Part shown: positions 60,533 to 64,000 of the stretch, piece by piece
Numbering within the stretch: position 1 is the stretch's first letter
Layout of the letters: each line of letters begins with the position of its first letter
Source of the DNA: Arthrobacter sp. OV608
GTDB taxonomy: Bacteria; Actinomycetota; Actinomycetes; Actinomycetales; Micrococcaceae
Direction: 5' to 3'
Assembly (NCBI GenBank): GCA_900110595.1
Contig: FOEZ01000002.1
Coordinates: forward strand, 62,001 to 126,000
DNA: 64,000 nucleotides
The notes under the pieces: model-generated
The model's input: only the letters and a program-made list of their open reading frames with translations
The model's database searches: none
Told to the model about the DNA's origin: nothing
Program-made: the position numbers and the translations under genes

Positions 60533-61465
60533 ATGCCCACAACGCAGCAGCCCAAATCCATAGATGTGGTGGTGGTCGGCGAAGCCTTGGTGGACATCGT
60601 CGTCTCCCCCGCCGGCACCGTGGAGCACCCGGGCGGATCACCCGCGAACGTGGCCTACGGACTGGGACGACTCGGCGTCGGCACCGCATTGCTGACTTCC
60701 CTCGGCGACGACCCCCACGGCCAGGCGATCGAGCAGCACCTCTCGAGTGCCGGCGTCGACCTCCTGCCCGGCTCCCGGGGCGGCGGCCGGACGGCGACGG
60801 CAACGGCCGTGCTCGCCTCCGATGGCTCGGCCAGCTATGACTTCGACGTCCGCTGGGAGCTGCCACGCACCGTTCCCGCGGCGCTGCCCAAAATCCTCCA
60901 CACAGGCTCCATCGCAACGTTCCTGGCACCGGGAGCGGCTGCAGTACGGGACCTCCTGGAACAAGCACACGAGCGATGCCTGGTGACGTACGATCCGAAC
61001 ATCCGCCCCGCCTTGCTCGGCAGCCAGGCGGAGGCACAGCGCATTTTCGAGGACCTGGTCCCCCTCACCGACGTGGTCAAACTCAGCGATGAGGACGCGC
61101 GGTGGCTCTACCCCGGGCTGCCGGTGGAAGACGCCGCCCAGCGCATCCTTGAACTCGGCACCGGACTCGTGGCCGTCACCCTGGGAGCAGACGGATCCCT
61201 GCTGGCAGCGTCAGGAACGCGGCTGGCCATTCAGCCGGTCAGCTCGGCCGTCGCCGACACCATCGGCGCCGGCGATTCCTATATGGCGGCCCTGATCTAC
61301 GGCCTCCTGATGCGCGGAACCGACGGGCTCACCCCGGCAGTGCTGGAGTCGCTGGGCCGCCTCGCCTCGAAAGCCGCCGCTATCACGGTCCGCCGCCCAG
61401 GGGCCAACCCGCCCACGCTGGCGGAACTGCAGGGGGAGCTACCCGAGTTCCAGCCCGTCCCATAA
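60533..61465 (+). CDS. PfkB-family sugar kinase, probable fructokinase
   Basis: 310 residues, ribokinase fold. N-terminal GEALVDIV and GGSPANVAYGLGRLG, and the catalytic DTIGAGDSYMAALI with the base aspartate. The end (VRRPGANPPT) resembles bacterial fructokinases. In this operon it would phosphorylate fructose released by the GH32 enzyme to fructose 6-phosphate. Ribosome site GAAAGG at good spacing; 20 nt after the GH91 stop. Last gene clearly tied to the pathway. Confidence 0.88.
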   Translation: MPTTQQPKSIDVVVVGEALVDIVVSPAGTVEHPGGSPANVAYGLGRLGVGTALLTSLGDDPHGQAIEQHLSSAGVDLLPGSRGGGRTATATAVLASDGSASYDFDVRWELPRTVPAALPKILHTGSIATFLAPGAAAVRDLLEQAHERCLVTYDPNIRPALLGSQAEAQRIFEDLVPLTDVVKLSDEDARWLYPGLPVEDAAQRILELGTGLVAVTLGADGSLLAASGTRLAIQPVSSAVADTIGAGDSYMAALIYGLLMRGTDGLTPAVLESLGRLASKAAAITVRRPGANPPTLAELQGELPEFQPVP

Positions 61466-61587
61466 ATCCATGCGGTGTGAAGGGTGTACCGGCAGTACCT
61501 GTCCAGGACGCGCAAATTGGGGTTACCTAGTGGTTGGACCTGGATGCAGGCCCAAAGTCCCATCCACACAACGAAGAGGAACCACCG

Positions 61588-62418
61588 ATGGCTACCTGGC
61601 TCATTACCGGCTGCTCCACAGGACTCGGCCGGGCACTGGCCCAAGCGGTGCTCGCCCACGGGCACAACGCCGTCGTCACAGCCCGGAACCCTGCCACCGT
61701 GCAGGACCTGGCCGACGCCTTCCCGGACACCGCACTTGCCCTGCCCCTCGACGTCACGGACCGCCCCGGAATCAGCTCGGTGGTGGAAGAGGCGAAGCAG
61801 CGCTTCGGCGGCGTGGACGTCCTGGTCAACAACGCCGGCTACGGGTACCGGGCCGCCGTGGAAGAAGCGGACGACGCCGATGTGCGGCAATTGTTCGACA
61901 CAAACGTTTTCGGCGCTGTTGACATGATCAAAGCGGTCCTTCCGGACATGCGCGGGCGCAGGTCCGGGTCCATTGTGAACATCTCCTCGATCGGAGCCCG
62001 CATCACCCCCGCCGGGTCCGGCTACTACTCGGCAACGAAAGCTGCATTGGAGGGCATCTCCGGCTCGCTCCGCAGGGAGGTGGAACCGCTGGGCATCAAC
62101 GTCACCGTCATTGAACCTGGCGCCTTCCGCACCGACTTCGCCGGGCGCTCACTGACCCAGTCCGCCTCGCCCATCGGTGACTACGCGGAAACGGCCGGGA
62201 AGCGGCGCAAGGAGAACGACACCATGGACGGAAACCAGCCGGGCGACCCGGCCAAGGCCGCCGAAGCAATCCTGGCCATCGTTCAGAGCCCCAGCCCGCC
62301 GTCTCTCGCGGTGCTTGGCGAGGACGCCTTCGGCGCCTTTGCCGCAGTAGCCGAGGCTCAGCGCGCGGAACTTGACCAGTGGCGGGACCTCAGCCTCAGC
62401 ACCGGCCTGGACCACTGA
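61588..62418 (+). CDS. Short-chain dehydrogenase/reductase
   Basis: 276 residues, classical [13 protein letters not shown] cofactor loop, NNAGYG, serine in VNISSIGA, and YYSATKAAL with the catalytic Tyr/Lys. The TARNP after the second strand suggests NADP preference. The C-terminal part is like SDRs annotated as oxidoreductases or ketoacyl-like reductases. Start ATG 61588 with GAGGAA upstream. It is 122 bp after the kinase and 25 bp before an aldo/keto reductase; whether it belongs to the fructan operon is uncertain. Confidence 0.85.
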   Translation: MATWLITGCSTGLGRALAQAVLAHGHNAVVTARNPATVQDLADAFPDTALALPLDVTDRPGISSVVEEAKQRFGGVDVLVNNAGYGYRAAVEEADDADVRQLFDTNVFGAVDMIKAVLPDMRGRRSGSIVNISSIGARITPAGSGYYSATKAALEGISGSLRREVEPLGINVTVIEPGAFRTDFAGRSLTQSASPIGDYAETAGKRRKENDTMDGNQPGDPAKAAEAILAIVQSPSPPSLAVLGEDAFGAFAAVAEAQRAELDQWRDLSLSTGLDH

Positions 62419-62443
62419 GAACCAAGAACCGACGAAGGAAACC

Positions 62444-63301
62444 ATGGACAACGTAACCCTCAACAACGGCGTCGAAATGCCCATCCTGGGCTTTGGCGTC
62501 TATCAGATTCCGCCGGAGGAAACCCAGGCCGCCGTCGAAGCCGCCCTCGAAGCCGGTTACCGGCACCTGGACACCGCCGCAGCCTACGGCAACGAGGAGG
62601 CGTTGGGTGCCGCTGTCAGGGCAAGCGGCATCGCGCGGGACGAACTCTTCATCACCACCAAGCTCTGGGTCCAGCACGCGCCCGCCGGCAGCGTGGAGGA
62701 GGACAGCCGCCGGGCTTTCGAGAACTCCCTCACCCGGCTTGGACTGGACTACGTGGACCTGTATCTGATCCACCAGCCGCTCGGAGACTACTACAGCGAA
62801 TGGCGGGCCATGCAGAACCTCAACAAGGAAGGCCTGGCCCGGGCGATCGGGGTCTCGAACTTCCACTCTGACCGGCTGGTGGACCTCATCGACCACAACG
62901 AAATCGTGCCCGCCGTCAACCAGATCGAGACCCACCCCTTCCACCAGCGCAGCGCCGAGCAGGACCTCATGCGGGAACGCGGCGTCCAGATCGAGTCCTG
63001 GGGCCCGTTCGCCGAAGGCCGCAACAACCTCTTCACCGACCCCCTGCTCAGCGAAATCGCCCAGGCACACGGAAAATCCGTGGCGCAGGTGGTGCTCCGC
63101 TGGCTCATCCAGCGCAGCGTCGTGGTCATTCCCAAGTCCGTGCGCCCCGAGCGCATGGCAGAGAACTTCGAGGTATTCGACTTCGCCCTGAGCGACGAGC
63201 AAATGGGCAAGATCGCCAGCCTGGACACCGACGAAAGCCTCTTCTTCGACCACCGCGACCCCGCAATGGTGAGCCGGCTGGGCGGACACAGGGTGGACTG
63301 A
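62444..63301 (+). CDS. Aldo/keto reductase
   Basis: 285 residues, TIM-barrel NADPH-dependent reductase of the AKR5-like group. [24 protein letters not shown] (catalytic Asp, Tyr), TKLWVQ (Lys), and [11 protein letters not shown] with the catalytic His; [14 protein letters not shown] for the cofactor phosphate. Likely reduces a dicarbonyl such as 2,5-diketogluconate or methylglyoxal. Start ATG 62444 with GAAGGAAA upstream. Forms a two-gene unit with the SDR and converges on the DUF6766 gene. Confidence 0.9.
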   Translation: MDNVTLNNGVEMPILGFGVYQIPPEETQAAVEAALEAGYRHLDTAAAYGNEEALGAAVRASGIARDELFITTKLWVQHAPAGSVEEDSRRAFENSLTRLGLDYVDLYLIHQPLGDYYSEWRAMQNLNKEGLARAIGVSNFHSDRLVDLIDHNEIVPAVNQIETHPFHQRSAEQDLMRERGVQIESWGPFAEGRNNLFTDPLLSEIAQAHGKSVAQVVLRWLIQRSVVVIPKSVRPERMAENFEVFDFALSDEQMGKIASLDTDESLFFDHRDPAMVSRLGGHRVD

Positions 63302-63302
63302 T

Positions 63303-63323
63303 CGCACGCCCTCCGCCGGCGTG
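63303..63323. terminator. Weak hairpin after the aldo/keto reductase
   Basis: CACGCC and GGCGTG arms with a short loop, between the convergent stops; GC-rich and without T-run. Confidence 0.3.
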
Positions 63324-63333
63324 AGAGGCCCGC

Positions 63334-64000
63334 CTAGCCCGTTGAGGCGGTGTCGTCGTGGGCAGCGCCCACGGGCTTGGACTCGGGTGAGCCGCGCTGG
63401 CGGAGGTAGATGGACAGGACCACCATGGAGCCGACGGCGAGGAATTCCGACTGCCAGTTCTGCAAGGTGCGGTTCCAGAACTCTGCAGACGTCACATACT
63501 CGGTCCAGGTCACGGGCTGCTGGAAGTTGCTGATCTGCTCTTCGTTGTAGGCGCTGGTGCCGGCAAGGGACTGGACCAGCCAGCACAGGACAAAGATCAG
63601 CCCCATCGTTGTCCCCAGCGAATTCGAAAAGACCGTGCGGCGCCAGCCGCTGGCCCTGGCCCAGGCCGGCGATTTCGGGTTGCTGTACTCCCCCACCAGC
63701 TGGTCCTTGTCGGATTCGATTCCGGTCTGGTCCACTTCCTTTGATTCGGGTGATCCTTTTTGCACCAGCCAGATGGTGGCAAGGATGTAGAGCAGGAACT
63801 GCAGGTACTCGGACTGCCAGTTTTCCGAGACGTCCACGGCGAAATTGGATGAGGTCAGGTACTGGCCCAGGCTTATTTCCTCAAGCCCGTTCGCAACCTG
63901 TTCCTGGTTGAACAGGGCATGGCCGGTCAGCCCTTGTCCCAGCAGGGCCAGGAGGAAGATCAGCCCGAAGAAGAGGCTCAGTCCGTTGTTCCTGAGTGCT
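63334..64000 (-). CDS. DUF6766-like membrane protein (5' end beyond window)
   Basis: About 222 residues are visible and the frame is open to the right edge (ALRNNGLSLFFGLIFLLALLGQ at the boundary). Four hydrophobic segments come as two repeats, each ending in NWQSEYLQF or NWQSEFLAV and RGSPESK or KGSPESK. The pattern is that of DUF6766, a family of unknown function. The true start should lie only a few residues beyond position 64000. A shorter internal GTG start at 63837 is ruled out because conserved sequence continues upstream of it. Confidence 0.78.
   Translation of the reverse strand, partial: ALRNNGLSLFFGLIFLLALLGQGLTGHALFNQEQVANGLEEISLGQYLTSSNFAVDVSENWQSEYLQFLLYILATIWLVQKGSPESKEVDQTGIESDKDQLVGEYSNPKSPAWARASGWRRTVFSNSLGTTMGLIFVLCWLVQSLAGTSAYNEEQISNFQQPVTWTEYVTSAEFWNRTLQNWQSEFLAVGSMVVLSIYLRQRGSPESKPVGAAHDDTASTG

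Overview
The window is high-GC DNA with GTG/TTG starts, MFS and ABC transporters, menaquinone genes and a Mycobacterium-like sulfite reductase. This points to an actinobacterium, most likely Arthrobacter or Pseudarthrobacter (inference from gene content; no rRNA is present). Every long gene looks chromosomal and housekeeping or niche-metabolic. I see no transposase, phage module, CRISPR array, rRNA or convincing tRNA. Both ends are cut inside genes: an SRPBCC protein at the left and a DUF6766 membrane protein at the right.

Sulfur block (0.4-11.2 kb, minus strand): a sulfonate-type ABC importer (substrate-binding protein, ATPase, permease), then after a pseudo-Hpt protein and an RtcB RNA ligase, a tightly overlapping assimilatory sulfate operon in transcription order sirB, sir, cysH, cysD, cysN. 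Sirohydrochlorin chelatase supplies siroheme for the sulfite reductase encoded next to it. Three genes of this block carry the same short dispersed repeat in frame near their N-termini.

Menaquinone block (13.7-27.5 kb): polyprenyl synthase, menJ, menG, menF, menD and menC, interrupted by an amino-acid ABC transporter, a VOC protein and a Tat-exported PhoX phosphatase. The ends of phoX are marked by copies of a 14-bp motif spaced almost exactly 32 bp apart.

Mixed region (27.5-31.8 kb): CorA, an ArsR regulator with an SRPBCC partner, an MFS transporter and a PAP2 phosphatase. From 31.8 to 39.6 kb lies an unusual minus-strand cluster: nitrilase, class-I glutamine amidotransferase (PuuD-like), GCS2 carboxylate-amine ligase, Orn/Lys/Arg decarboxylase, asparagine-synthase-like amidotransferase and M20 peptidase. 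The last four form a tight operon and look like a pathway that makes or turns over an amidated gamma-glutamyl amine or peptide. The product is unknown to me.

39.9-52.9 kb: a TasA/CalY-like surface protein with its dedicated SipW signal peptidase and a third secreted protein; an LssY_C protein, a hydrolase, an MFS transporter and small proteins; a PAS-GGDEF-EAL enzyme overlapping an RsbQ-like alpha/beta hydrolase; a TrkH plus KimA-like potassium-uptake pair; and a DUF2975/XRE pair.

53-63.3 kb: a plus-strand carbohydrate locus with a LacI operator, an ABC importer lacking its ATPase, a LacI regulator, an intracellular GH32 fructosidase, a GH91 enzyme without signal peptide, and a PfkB kinase, followed by an SDR and an aldo/keto reductase. 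It reads as uptake of difructose anhydride III or an inulin oligomer, cytoplasmic opening to inulobiose, cleavage to fructose and phosphorylation.
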